NCBI RefSeq assembly: GCF_021026295.1
Contig: NZ_JAJNDA010000020.1
Span: 1 to 64,000 of the forward strand
Reading direction: 5' to 3'
Source: Actinomycetospora soli
GTDB taxonomy: Bacteria > Actinomycetota > Actinomycetes > Mycobacteriales > Pseudonocardiaceae
Length of the DNA stretch: 64,000 bases
Both the position numbers and the translations under genes were made by a program. Under the pieces are notes generated by a model. That model saw nothing but the letters and a program-made list of their open reading frames with translations. It ran no database searches and had not been told where the DNA came from. This document shows, piece by piece, positions 25,864 through 34,530 of this stretch. The stretch's first letter is position 1. Each line of letters opens with the position of its first letter.

Positions 25864-26029
25864 GCGAAGGCGGTCAGGTCAGGGCGGCCGAAGCCGGCCG
25901 GCGGGGTAGCGTCGGACACGTCGAGGTCTTTCGGATGGATGGCGTAGGAACCTCCACCGTCGGGAGACCTCGACGTCTATCTGCGGACCGACGCGCCCGG
26001 CCGACCTACACCCTCATCTGGGAAGAGCC
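25864..26029 (-). mobile_element. ISL3 end fragment (right copy, direct repeat of 22148-22314)
   Basis: 166 bp identical to the terminal part of the left ISL3 copy except for a C/T change and one missing A. It carries the transposase start region and the terminal repeat, ending at 26029, and then joins directly to DUF3556 coding sequence. It marks the right boundary of the scar. Confidence 0.85.
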
Positions 26030-26785
26030 CCCAACCAGGCGGGCTTCGCGGTGTGGGACATGGACCCGGCGTGGCTGCTCGTCCCGCTGGTCGCGGGCCT
26101 CGTGTTCTTCCCGGTCCTCGGCAACCTGCGGCCCGACCTCGTCGCCTTCACCCCGTCGATGCGCCAGTACGCGGGCAACTGGGCCTCCGCCCTCTGGGCC
26201 TTCGCGCCGGGCTGCGAGGACAAGCTGGACGCCGTCGTCCGGCCGTGCCGCAACCAGGTCCACCAGCTGCAGGCGCTGGGCTACGAGCCCCTCGTCGCCG
26301 AGGTGACCATGCAGCAGACCGCCGCGTGGCGCTCCATGCACTCGCAGGGCCGCGGGCTGTTCTCCCTGCTGCTCACCCACGTCCCCGACGTCGACCGCTC
26401 CACGGTGCGCGAGGCCGAGTTCGCCGCGAACTCCGTGATCGGCTTCAACTTCGGCGACGGGCACCTGCACGACGCCGCCCTGATCGCCGCCCTGCAGCGC
26501 CGCTGCCACTTCGCGCCCGGCGAGCTGGTGGTGGCCTGGGTCGAGTCGCAGCCCATCCACAAGGGGATCCAGGAGTACCAGGTGATCGACGCGGCGCTCG
26601 GCGTGGTCGAGCGCGGCTGGTGGAGCGTGCAGGACGCCGTCGACGCGTAGCCGTGGCTGCCGGACGGGCCCATCCCGCTGCACCCGACCTGGCGTCGGGA
26701 GGGCTCCGACGTCCCGGCGCCCGGCCACCCGGCGGCCGCCTCCGCCGCGCCGGTCCCCGAGGGATCGCGGACACTGCCGGCGTGA
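26030..26785 (+). pseudogene. DUF3556 membrane protein, 3' fragment with internal TAG
   Basis: The frame opens with NQAGFAVWDMDPAWLLVPLVAGLVFFPVLGNLRP and continues through MRQYAGNWASALW, typical DUF3556 C-terminal sequence, to a TAG at 26648-26650. Beyond it the same frame continues as PWLPDGPIPLHPTWRREG for 44 codons to TGA 26783-26785, so TAG probably arose from CAG. The ancestral stop overlaps the next gene's GTG as GTGA, indicating former translational coupling. Whether a shortened product is still made is unknown. Confidence 0.78.
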
Positions 26786-28239
26786 CGGTCGGAGACGGAG
26801 CGCAGCGGAGCTCGACCGGAGCGACGGCGCTCGTGGTCGGCAGCGGGCCCAACGGGCTCGCTGCCGCCGTCGTCCTCGCCGCCGCCGGCTGCTCGGTCAC
26901 GGTCCTCGAGGCCGAGTCCGAGATCGGCGGCGGGACCCGGACCCACGCCCCGCTCGGTCCCGGGCTGCTCGTCGACCACTGCTCGGGCTTCCACCCGATG
27001 GCCGTCGACTCCCCCGCGCTCGCGGGCCTCGAGGCCCACGGGCTGCGGTGGGCGTGGCCCGAGGTCGACTGCGCCCACCCGCTCGACGACGGGTCCGCGG
27101 CGCTGCTGCACCGCTCGGTCACGACGACCGCGGCGGGCCTCGGTCCCGACGGCGGGCGCTACCGGGCCCTCGTCGCGGGACCGTCGCGGCGCTACCCCGA
27201 CCTGGCTCCCGACCTGCTCGGGCCGGTCGTCCACGTCCCGCGCCGCCCGGTGCTGTTCGCGCGCTTCGGGGCCCCCACGGTGCTGCCCGCCGCGGTGCTC
27301 GGGCGCGTGTTCCGCACCGGGCGGGCCCGCGCGCTGTGGGCCGGCGTCGCCGCCCACGCGATGCGCCCGCACACCGAGCCGCTCTCCTCCGCGATCGGCC
27401 TCGGCATCCTGACGGCGGGTCACCACGCCGGCTGGCCGGTCGCGGTCGGCGGCTCGCAGGCCATCGCCGACGCGCTCGTCGCCCGGCTCGAAGAGCTCGG
27501 CGGGACGGTCGAGACCGGCGTGCGGGTCACCTCGGCCGACCAGCTGGCGGGCGCGGACGTCGTCGTCCACGACCTCGACCCCGCCTCGATCCTGCGCATC
27601 CTCGGCGACCGCCTGCCGCCCGCGACCCGCCGCGCGTACCGGCGGTTCCGCCGCGGGATCGGGTCGGTGAAGGTCGACTACGCCGTCGACGGCGGCGTGC
27701 CGTGGACCGCGCCCGAGGTCGGACGGGCCGGCACGGTCCACGTCGGGGGGACCGCCACCGAGATCGCCGCCGCGGAGTCCGCCGCGAACCGCGGGGAGCT
27801 GCCCCGGCGGCCGTTCGTGCTCGTCGGGCAGCAGTCCGTCGCCGACCCGGGCCGCGCCCGCGGCGCCGTGGTCCCGGTCTACGCCTACGCGCACGTCCCG
27901 CTCGGCTGGCCCGGCACCGAGGCCGAGGTCGAGGCCCTGGTCACGGCACAGATCGAGCGGTTCGCCCCCGGTTTCCGCGACCGCGTCGTCGGCACCTCGG
28001 TCACGACGACGGCGGGCTTCGCCGCGACCAACGCGACCATGGTCGGCGGCGACATCCTCGCCGGCGCCAAGGACCCGGTGCAGCTGGCCCTCGGGCCACG
28101 TCCGCTGCGCGACCCCTACGCGACCGGGCTCCCCGGGCACTGGCTCGCCTCGGCCGCCGCTCCCCCGGGACCCGGCGCGCACGGCATGGCGGGCTGGCAC
28201 GCGGCCCACCGGGCCCTCGCGGAGCTGCGCTCCCGGTAG
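26782..28239 (+). CDS. FAD-dependent oxidoreductase, phytoene-desaturase-like
   Basis: 485 aa, GTG start overlapping the ancestral DUF3556 stop. N-terminal FAD motif VVGSGPNGLAAAVVLAAAGCSVTVLEAESEIGGGTRT and C-terminal GTGxxP-like flavin contact region (PGHWLASAAAPPGPGAHGMAGWHAAH) are those of CrtI/amine-oxidase-type flavoproteins. Actinobacterial homologues often sit beside DUF3556-type or lipid genes; no substrate is known. Its translation may suffer from loss of the upstream cistron. Confidence 0.8.
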   Translation: MTVGDGAQRSSTGATALVVGSGPNGLAAAVVLAAAGCSVTVLEAESEIGGGTRTHAPLGPGLLVDHCSGFHPMAVDSPALAGLEAHGLRWAWPEVDCAHPLDDGSAALLHRSVTTTAAGLGPDGGRYRALVAGPSRRYPDLAPDLLGPVVHVPRRPVLFARFGAPTVLPAAVLGRVFRTGRARALWAGVAAHAMRPHTEPLSSAIGLGILTAGHHAGWPVAVGGSQAIADALVARLEELGGTVETGVRVTSADQLAGADVVVHDLDPASILRILGDRLPPATRRAYRRFRRGIGSVKVDYAVDGGVPWTAPEVGRAGTVHVGGTATEIAAAESAANRGELPRRPFVLVGQQSVADPGRARGAVVPVYAYAHVPLGWPGTEAEVEALVTAQIERFAPGFRDRVVGTSVTTTAGFAATNATMVGGDILAGAKDPVQLALGPRPLRDPYATGLPGHWLASAAAPPGPGAHGMAGWHAAHRALAELRSR

Positions 28240-28263
28240 GTCGTGCGCCCGGTCACGCCCGTC

Positions 28264-28290
28264 GGAACCGGTGCCGACGGCACCGGTTCC
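28264..28290. terminator. Perfect 12-bp hairpin between convergent genes
   Basis: GGAACCGGTGCC and GGCACCGGTTCC are separated by GAC. The hairpin lies 25 bp after the flavoprotein stop and 27 bp from the convergent secreted-protein stop, so it is probably a bidirectional terminator. Confidence 0.72.
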
Positions 28291-28316
28291 GGCGGGGGTG
28301 GTGCCGTGCTCGGCGC

Positions 28317-29447
28317 TCAGACCCGTCCGGCCGGGACGCGCTCCACGACGGTGGTGTCGGCGTAGGGGTCGATGTCGGCGTCGACCAGCGACGTCTCCGG
28401 GTCGAAGCGCGCGACCACGGTCGTGTCGGCCTGCTCGAACGCCGTGGCCTCGGGGACGTACGCGGTGGGCTCGAACGCGTTCGGCGCCCACGGGGCCGGC
28501 TCGAAGCTGGCGCGCACCGGCGCGTGGTCGGCGAAGCGCTCGTCGGCCCAGTGCTCGTCGACCCAGTGCTCGGGGACGCGGTCCTCGACGGCCTGGGGGG
28601 CGACCGGGGCGGCGACCGGGGCCAGCTGCGTGGCCTGCTCGTCCTCGACGGCGGGGGCGGCGTGGCGACCGCCCTCGGCGACGGGCGCGGGCTCGGGCGT
28701 CGCGGGCTGGTCCGCGGTCATGCGGCGGTGCAGCATCCGGTACCGGATCGCGCCGGCGGCCGCGGCACCGACGGCGAGGGCGCCGAGCACCAGCGGCACG
28801 TCCGAGGGGCCCTCGCCGGTGTCCGGGCGACCCTCCGCGGTGCGGTTCACCGCGGTCGAGGGGTCGGCGACGGCGGGGCCGGAGGCGACGGGGGGCAGGG
28901 CGCCGGGCGCGAACCCGGGCGCGAGACCCGGGGCGGCCGCGCCCGCCGGGGCGCCGGCGAACGAGGGGCTGAGCAGCGACGACGGCGCCTGCGCGGCGGC
29001 CCGCGGTGCGGCGGCCGACATCGGGGCGGGCGCGACCGGGGCGACCGGCGGGAGGGCACCGGCGGCGGGCGCGGTGCCGGCGGCGGGGGCGACGGGGGCG
29101 ACCGGCGCGACGGGGGCGACCGGCGCCACCGGGGTCACGGCGGCCGGCGCGACCGCGCGCTGCACGGCGTTGACCCGCACCTGGCAGAGCGGGCCCGCCG
29201 ACCAGACCTGCGTGGACGGCGACTGCTGGGTCACGTTGACGTTGTAGGCCTTGCCGGTCCGCGAGGTGATGCGGACCTGGTCGCCCGGGCTCGCGGAGAC
29301 CGTCTTGCCGCAGGAGGCCGGGATGACCTGGCCGCCGCCGGGTGCGGCGGGCGCGGCGAGGGCCGCCGCCCCTCCGCCGAGCAGCCCCGCGGTGACGGAG
29401 CCGGCGATGACGAGGTGGCGGGCGAGCCCGCGTGCCGGGACGGACAT
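28317..29447 (-). CDS. Secreted/anchored Ala-Pro-Val-rich protein
   Basis: 376 aa from ATG 29447 (GGGAGG upstream). A signal peptide (about 1-33, HLVIAGSVTAGLLGGGAAALAAP) is followed by a small Cys-containing domain (CGKTVSASPGDQVRIT...GPLCQVRV), a low-complexity VAP-repeat linker, one membrane helix (VPLVLGALAVGAAAAGAIRY, about 233-252) and an acidic cytoplasmic tail with EHWVDEHWADERF. The Cys pair suggests a disulfide. Not recognised; possibly an envelope structural protein. Confidence 0.65.
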   Translation of the reverse strand: MSVPARGLARHLVIAGSVTAGLLGGGAAALAAPAAPGGGQVIPASCGKTVSASPGDQVRITSRTGKAYNVNVTQQSPSTQVWSAGPLCQVRVNAVQRAVAPAAVTPVAPVAPVAPVAPVAPAAGTAPAAGALPPVAPVAPAPMSAAAPRAAAQAPSSLLSPSFAGAPAGAAAPGLAPGFAPGALPPVASGPAVADPSTAVNRTAEGRPDTGEGPSDVPLVLGALAVGAAAAGAIRYRMLHRRMTADQPATPEPAPVAEGGRHAAPAVEDEQATQLAPVAAPVAPQAVEDRVPEHWVDEHWADERFADHAPVRASFEPAPWAPNAFEPTAYVPEATAFEQADTTVVARFDPETSLVDADIDPYADTTVVERVPAGRV

Positions 29448-29604
29448 GGCCGGACCTCCCACTCCTGCGGCGCCGGTGCCGCGTGATGCGTCGATACGGA
29501 GGCAACGACGCTGCACCCTCCGGGTGACGCCCCGGCGGAGAACCGGACTTACGGCGGTGCGCGACCCTCCCGCCGCTCACCGTCCGTGGGGCACCATCGC
29601 GGGC

Positions 29605-29874
29605 ATGTGCCGCAACATCCGGGTCCTGCACAACTTCGAGCCCCCGGCGTCCGAGGACGAGGTGCACGAGGCCGCGCTGCAGTTCGTCCGCAAGATCAGC
29701 GGGTCGGCACGCCCGTCGAAGGCCAACGAGGCGGCCTTCGCCCGCGCCGTCGCCGACATCACGGCGAGCACCCGCACCCTGCTCGACGAGCTCGTCACCA
29801 CCGCTCCGCCCAAGGACCGCGAGGTCGAGGCCGCGAAGGCCCGCGAACGCTCCCGCGAGCGCTACGGCCGCTGA
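29605..29874 (+). CDS. DUF2277 small protein
   Basis: 89 aa starting MCRNIRVLHNFEPPASEDEVHEAALQFVRKISG, the hallmark of DUF2277; the rest is helical and charged. The family is a short cytoplasmic protein of unknown role, widespread in bacteria. No partner genes are evident. Confidence 0.88.
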   Translation: MCRNIRVLHNFEPPASEDEVHEAALQFVRKISGSARPSKANEAAFARAVADITASTRTLLDELVTTAPPKDREVEAAKARERSRERYGR

Positions 29875-30054
29875 CCCCGGGCGGGGCCGCTCGGCGACGA
29901 TGGCGATCTGCACGCACCCGGTGGGAGCAGCGCGCCATCGACGGTCAGCCGGACGACGGCCCCGCACAGCCGGCCCGGCGACGCGACCGGCGAGTAACGC
30001 GAACGGCCCAACTGCCGACGTCCAGTCGTACCAACTGGTTCGTCCGGGGGAGCC

Positions 30055-30774
30055 ATGGCCCGTCGCCGTCGCACGATCGTCCTGTCCGTCGCGGTGTTCG
30101 CGGTCCTCGCCGCCCTGCTCGTGGCGATCAGCGCGAAGAGCGCGGCCGAGCAGCGGCGTGCGGACGAGGCCCGGGTGGCCACGGCGACGCTCGCCGGGAG
30201 CGCGCGGCCCAGCACACCGGTCTCGGTGATCGGCGACAGCTTCACCACCGGCACCGCCCAGGGCGGGACGGGCGCCGCGAACTGGGTCTCGCTGGTCGCC
30301 GGCCCCCGGGACTGGACGGTCACCTCCACCGCGATCGGCGGCACGGGCTACGTCGCCACCCTGCCCGGCGCCGCGCCCTACCAGCCCGCCCAGCTCGACG
30401 CGGCCCTCGCCGCCGCCCCGCGCCTCGTCATCGTCGAGGGGTCGCGCAACGACGCCGGCTCGTCCCCCGACCGCGTCGGGGCCGCGGCCGCCGCCCTGTA
30501 CCGCGACCTCCGCGCGCGGGCACCGCAGGCCCGGCTCGTCGTCATCGGCCCCGTGTGGTCGGACGGCACCGCGCCGGCGCCGGTGCGCGCGATCCGCGAC
30601 GCGGTGCGCGACGCCGCGACGGACGCGGGCGCGACCTGGATCGACCCCGTCGCCGACGGCTGGTTCGCCCGCCCCGCCGGCCTGATCGGCGCCGACGGCA
30701 TCCACCCGACCGACGCCGGGCACCGGGTCATGGCCGAGCGGGTCGACGCGGCGCTGCGCGCGGCCGGGCTCTGA
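30055..30774 (+). CDS. SGNH/GDSL-type hydrolase, membrane-anchored or secreted
   Basis: 239 aa. An N-terminal hydrophobic segment (IVLSVAVFAVLAALLVAI, about 8-25) is a signal anchor. SGNH blocks follow: block I VIGDSFTTG (Ser nucleophile), block II Gly in IGGTGY, block III VEGSRND (Asn), and block V DGIHPTDAGH (Asp, His). These enzymes are esterases or lipases acting outside the membrane. A GGGGGAGCC precedes the ATG. Confidence 0.87.
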   Translation: MARRRRTIVLSVAVFAVLAALLVAISAKSAAEQRRADEARVATATLAGSARPSTPVSVIGDSFTTGTAQGGTGAANWVSLVAGPRDWTVTSTAIGGTGYVATLPGAAPYQPAQLDAALAAAPRLVIVEGSRNDAGSSPDRVGAAAAALYRDLRARAPQARLVVIGPVWSDGTAPAPVRAIRDAVRDAATDAGATWIDPVADGWFARPAGLIGADGIHPTDAGHRVMAERVDAALRAAGL

Positions 30775-30794
30775 GCCGGGCCGCCGGACCCGGC
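30775..30794. terminator. Short hairpin between convergent SGNH and eutC genes
   Basis: GCCGGG and CCCGGC with an 8-nt loop lie directly after the SGNH stop and 12 bp before the convergent eutC stop. A weak candidate. Confidence 0.35.
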
Positions 30795-30805
30795 ACGACC
30801 CGTCG

Positions 30806-31546
30806 TCAGGAAGGCCCCTCCTCCGCGGCGGCGAGCGCCGGATCGGCCTTGAGCGCCGTGCCCGAGAGCTTCAGCCGCCGCGCCTCGGCCATGAGCATGG
30901 CGAGGGTGTCGGCCGCCGGGGCGTAGTCGACGCCGTGCGGTGGGCGGACGTTGGACAGGCAGTTGCGCTCGGAGTCGCGGCGGCCGCGGCGCGCGTCGTA
31001 GGTGAAGTAGGCGCCGAGGCTGTCGGTCGAGCTCATGCCCGGCCGCTCCCCGATGAGCACGAGGACGCTGCGCGCCCCGACCGCCGTCGCGATCTCGTCG
31101 CCGAGCGCCACCCGGGCCTGCGTCGCGACGACGACGGGGGCGACCCGCCAGCCGTCGAGCCGCGCGAGGACCTCGCGCAGCATCGGCACGGCGTGCCGGC
31201 GGATCGCGAGCGGCGAGAGCCCGTCGCCGACGACGATCACGAGGTCGTGCTCGCCGCGCGGCAGCTCCGTGTCCTCCGCGAGGCGACGCCCCTGGTCGGG
31301 GCGCTGCAGGTACCGCGACCGGTCCGGGGCGCTGCTGCGCACGCGACACACCCCGACGCGGAGCTCGGCCTCGATCTCGTGGGCGAGCGCCTCATCGTCC
31401 AGCGGGTCGTGCACCGCGTCGCGGGCCGCGGCGTGCGCCTGGCGCAGGGTCAGCAGGTGACCGGTGGGCATCGCGTCGCCCGCGCGGCCGAGCGCGACGC
31501 GGGCGCGGGTCGCCTGCCGGAGAGCGTCGAGCGGGTCGGCGCTCAT
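30806..31546 (-). CDS. eutC: Ethanolamine ammonia-lyase small (light) subunit
   Basis: 246 aa, ATG 31546 overlapping the eutB stop (ATGA). EutC signatures: MPTGHLLTLRQAHAAARDAV near the N-terminus, ELRVGVCRVRSSAPDRSRYLQRPDQGRRL, VIVVGDGLSPLAI, LIGERPGMSSTDSLGAYFTYDARRG and SERNCLSNVRPPHGVDY. With EutB it converts ethanolamine to acetaldehyde and ammonia using adenosylcobalamin. No eutA reactivase or microcompartment genes are nearby. Confidence 0.96.
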   Translation of the reverse strand: MSADPLDALRQATRARVALGRAGDAMPTGHLLTLRQAHAAARDAVHDPLDDEALAHEIEAELRVGVCRVRSSAPDRSRYLQRPDQGRRLAEDTELPRGEHDLVIVVGDGLSPLAIRRHAVPMLREVLARLDGWRVAPVVVATQARVALGDEIATAVGARSVLVLIGERPGMSSTDSLGAYFTYDARRGRRDSERNCLSNVRPPHGVDYAPAADTLAMLMAEARRLKLSGTALKADPALAAAEEGPS

Positions 31547-32922
31547 CGCAGACCCGCCGTCAGCACCCGCAGGCTGGACGCGTCGGCGGTGAGTTCCCGG
31601 ACGCGGCCGTCGTCGGTCATCAGGTCCATCCGCGCGAGCCACTCGGCGAACTCGGGCGCGGGCCGCAGCCCGAGCGTCTGCCGGGCGTAGAGCGCGTCGT
31701 GGAACGACAGCGACTGGTAGTGCAGCATCACGTCGTCGCCGCCCGGCACGCAGATCACGAACGGGCAGCCCGCGGCGCCGAGCAGGGTGAGCAGCACGTC
31801 GGTGTCGTCCGCGTCGGCCTCGGCGTGGTTGGTGTAGCAGACGTCCACGCCCATCGGCAGGCCGAGCAGCTTGCCGCAGAAGTGGTCCTCCAGCCCCGCG
31901 CGGATGATCTGCTTGCCGTCGAACAGGTACTCCGGGCCGATGAACCCGACGACGGTGTTGACCAGCAGGGGGTCGAACGCCCGCGCCACGGCGTAGGCCC
32001 GGGCCTCGAGGGTCTGCTGGTCGACGCCGTGGTGGGCGTCGGCCGACAGCGCCGAGCCCTGCCCCGTCTCGAAGTACATGCACTGCGTCCCGACGGTGCC
32101 GCGCCCGAGCGCGAGGGCGCCCTCGTGGGCCTCGCGGAGCAGGTCCAGCGTGACGCCGAACCCGTCGTTGGCGGCCTCGGTGCCGGCGATCGACTGGAAC
32201 ACGAGGTCCACCGGGGCCCCGCGCTCCAGGATCTGCAGCGTGGTGGTGACGTGGGCGAGCACGCAGCTCTGGGTGGGGATGGCGTAGCGCTCGCGCACGT
32301 CGTCGATGAGGTGCAGCAGGTCGGTCGTGCGCCGCGGCGAGTCGGTGGCGGGGTTGATCCCGATGACGGTGTCGCCGCAGCCGTGCAGCAGCCCGTCGAC
32401 GATCGCGGCGCTGACGCCGAGCGGGTCGTCGGTCGGGTCGTTGGGCTGCAGGCGGGTCGCGAGGGTGCCCGGCAGCCCGATCGTCGAGCGGAACGCGGTG
32501 ACCACGGGCGTGCGCCGCGCGACCGAGACGAGGTCCTGGACGCGGCACAGCTTGCTGGTCGCGGCCACCATCTCCGGGGTGAGGCCGGCTTCGAGGCCGC
32601 GCGTGTCGGTCTCCGGGCGCAGCAGGTACTCGCGGAACTCCCCCACCGTCATCGCGGCCACCGGGGCGAACGCCGCGGCGTCGTGGGTGTCGACGATCAG
32701 CCGCGTGACCTCGTCGTCCTCGTAGGGCACCACGTGCTCGGCGAGGAAGGTGGCGAGCGGCAGGTCGGCGAGCAGCCACTGGGCCGCGACCCGCTCCTGC
32801 TCCGAGGCGGCCGCGACCCCCGCCAGGGCGTCGCCCGAGCGCTCCGGCGTGGCCGCGGCCAGCAGCGCCTTCAGGTCGGCGAACTCGTAGGTGTGCCCGG
32901 AGAGCGTGATCCGTCGGGTCAC
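31543..32922 (-). CDS. eutB: Ethanolamine ammonia-lyase large (heavy) subunit
   Basis: 459 aa, GTG start overlapping the permease stop (GTGA). Conserved EutB blocks include GLPGTLATRLQPNDPTDDP, GDTVIGINPATDSP, PTQSCVLAHVTTTLQ, FQSIAGTEAANDGFGV, GTQCMYFETGQGSALSADAHHGVDQQT and YTNHAEADADD. It houses the substrate and B12 site of the TIM barrel. Tight overlaps show one operon permease-eutB-eutC: uptake then cleavage of ethanolamine as nitrogen or carbon source. Confidence 0.96.
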   Translation of the reverse strand: MTRRITLSGHTYEFADLKALLAAATPERSGDALAGVAAASEQERVAAQWLLADLPLATFLAEHVVPYEDDEVTRLIVDTHDAAAFAPVAAMTVGEFREYLLRPETDTRGLEAGLTPEMVAATSKLCRVQDLVSVARRTPVVTAFRSTIGLPGTLATRLQPNDPTDDPLGVSAAIVDGLLHGCGDTVIGINPATDSPRRTTDLLHLIDDVRERYAIPTQSCVLAHVTTTLQILERGAPVDLVFQSIAGTEAANDGFGVTLDLLREAHEGALALGRGTVGTQCMYFETGQGSALSADAHHGVDQQTLEARAYAVARAFDPLLVNTVVGFIGPEYLFDGKQIIRAGLEDHFCGKLLGLPMGVDVCYTNHAEADADDTDVLLTLLGAAGCPFVICVPGGDDVMLHYQSLSFHDALYARQTLGLRPAPEFAEWLARMDLMTDDGRVRELTADASSLRVLTAGLR

Positions 32923-34331
32923 TTCAGGGCCTCCTCGGCGGCGGCGAGCGCGGCGAACTCCTCGTCCGGCGCGGCGGCGACGAGGTGGTGGCGCGAGTAG
33001 AACCCGAACCAGGCCATGAACAGCGCGAACGCGCCGAGGGCGCACAGCGCGGCCACGGTGTCGACGAGGAAGGTCGCCACCACCGCGATGCACGCGACGA
33101 CGAGGGCGAAGCCGGTGGTCGCGGTGCCGCCCGGCGTGCGGTACGGGCGGGGCATGTCGGGCTCGCGGCGGCGCAGCACGATGTGGCTGACCATCATCAG
33201 GACATAGCTCAGGGCCGCGCCGAACACCGCCATGTTGAGCAGGGTCGCCCCCTCGCCGGTGAAGGTGAGCAGGAAGCCGATCACGCCGGGCACGATCAGC
33301 GCCAGCGTCGGCGCCTTGCGGGAGTTCGTCACCGACAGCACCCGCGGCAGGTAGCCGGCGCGGGAGAGCGCGAAGGTCTGGCGCGAGTACGCGTAGATGA
33401 TCGAGAAGAAGCTGGCGATCAGGCCGGCCAGCCCGATGTAGTTGACGACGGTGGCCGCGACCCCGGTGCCGAGCGCCTCCACGAGCGGGTTGCCCGACTG
33501 CGACAGCGCCTGCGCCCCGAGGGCGCCGGTGGACAGCACGAGCACGGCCGCCCCGGTGACCACCAGGACGAGCATGCTCACGACGATGCCGCGCGGTACG
33601 TCGCGGCGCGGGTCGCGGGCCTCCTCGGCCGCGAGCGGCACCCCCTCGACGGCGAGGAAGAACCAGATCGCGAACGGCACCGCCGACCACACCCCGAGCA
33701 GCCCGAACGGCAGCGCCGCGCTCGCGCCGGCCGCGTCGGTGGCGGGGATGTCGACGAGGTTCGCCGGGTCGAACAGCGGCACGGCGGCGATCGCGAAGAC
33801 GATCAGCCCGACCACCGCGATCGCGGTGATGACGAACATGACCTTGAGCGCCTCACCGGCGCCCGAGAGGTGGATGCCGACGAAGATCGCGTAGGCGGCG
33901 AGGTAGACCCACCAGCCGTCGGTGATGCCGAACAGCTGCAGGGACTCGACGTAGGCGCCGATGAACGTGGCGATCGCGGCCGGGGCGATGGAGTACTCGA
34001 TGAGGATCGCGGTGCCGGTCGCGTACCCGCCCCACGGGCCCAGCGCGCGGCGGGCGAAGGTGTAGCCGCCCCCCGCCGTCGGGAGGGCGCTGGAGAGTTC
34101 GGCCATGCCCAGGACCATCGCGAAGTACATCGCGGCGATGACGACGCCGGCGATCGCGAGACCACCGAAGCCGCCCTCGGCGAGCCCGAAGTTCCAGCCC
34201 GAGTAGTCCCCGGAGATCACGTAGCTGACGCCGAGCCCGGCCAGCAGGACCCACCCGGCGGCGCCGCTGCGCAGCTGCCGTTTCGCCAGGTACTCGTCGT
34301 CCGCGTCCGGACCCACTCCCGTCGTCGTCAT
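32919..34331 (-). CDS. APC-family amino acid/ethanolamine permease
   Basis: 470 aa from ATG 34331 (AGGACGGAG upstream; longer frames lack it). About twelve membrane helices with APC features: SGDYSGWNFGLAEGGFGGLAIAG, MAELSSALPTAGGGYTFARRALGPWGGYATG, FFLAVEGVPLAAEEARDPRRDVPRG. The same motif order is found in ethanolamine permease Eat. The eutBC context makes ethanolamine the expected substrate. Confidence 0.88.
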   Translation of the reverse strand: MTTTGVGPDADDEYLAKRQLRSGAAGWVLLAGLGVSYVISGDYSGWNFGLAEGGFGGLAIAGVVIAAMYFAMVLGMAELSSALPTAGGGYTFARRALGPWGGYATGTAILIEYSIAPAAIATFIGAYVESLQLFGITDGWWVYLAAYAIFVGIHLSGAGEALKVMFVITAIAVVGLIVFAIAAVPLFDPANLVDIPATDAAGASAALPFGLLGVWSAVPFAIWFFLAVEGVPLAAEEARDPRRDVPRGIVVSMLVLVVTGAAVLVLSTGALGAQALSQSGNPLVEALGTGVAATVVNYIGLAGLIASFFSIIYAYSRQTFALSRAGYLPRVLSVTNSRKAPTLALIVPGVIGFLLTFTGEGATLLNMAVFGAALSYVLMMVSHIVLRRREPDMPRPYRTPGGTATTGFALVVACIAVVATFLVDTVAALCALGAFALFMAWFGFYSRHHLVAAAPDEEFAALAAAEEALK

Positions 34332-34530
34332 GGCCGGCTCCGTCCTGCTCGGGCCGGTCCCGGTGCCGGCGGTGGGAGAACCGTAGGAACCGTGTGAGGT
34401 CGCGAGAAGCACCGTCGGGTAAATCCGGCGAGAACGACCGCGCGGTGCCGACACCCGGCGCAACCGGCGCGTCCGGACGCGGGCACGACGACGGCTCGAC
34501 GCCGATCGGGGGACGTGCCACCGTGATCGG

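Noticed and set aside
26281-30723. 1480-aa open frame on the minus strand
   Set aside because: It runs antisense across at least four convincing genes; such long frames arise from GC-rich third positions. Its low-complexity Arg/Gly/Asp translation has no domain.
32923-34530. B12 riboswitch for the ethanolamine operon
   Set aside because: The enzyme needs adenosylcobalamin, so I looked in 34332-34530, but saw no cobalamin-box sequence or supporting helices.
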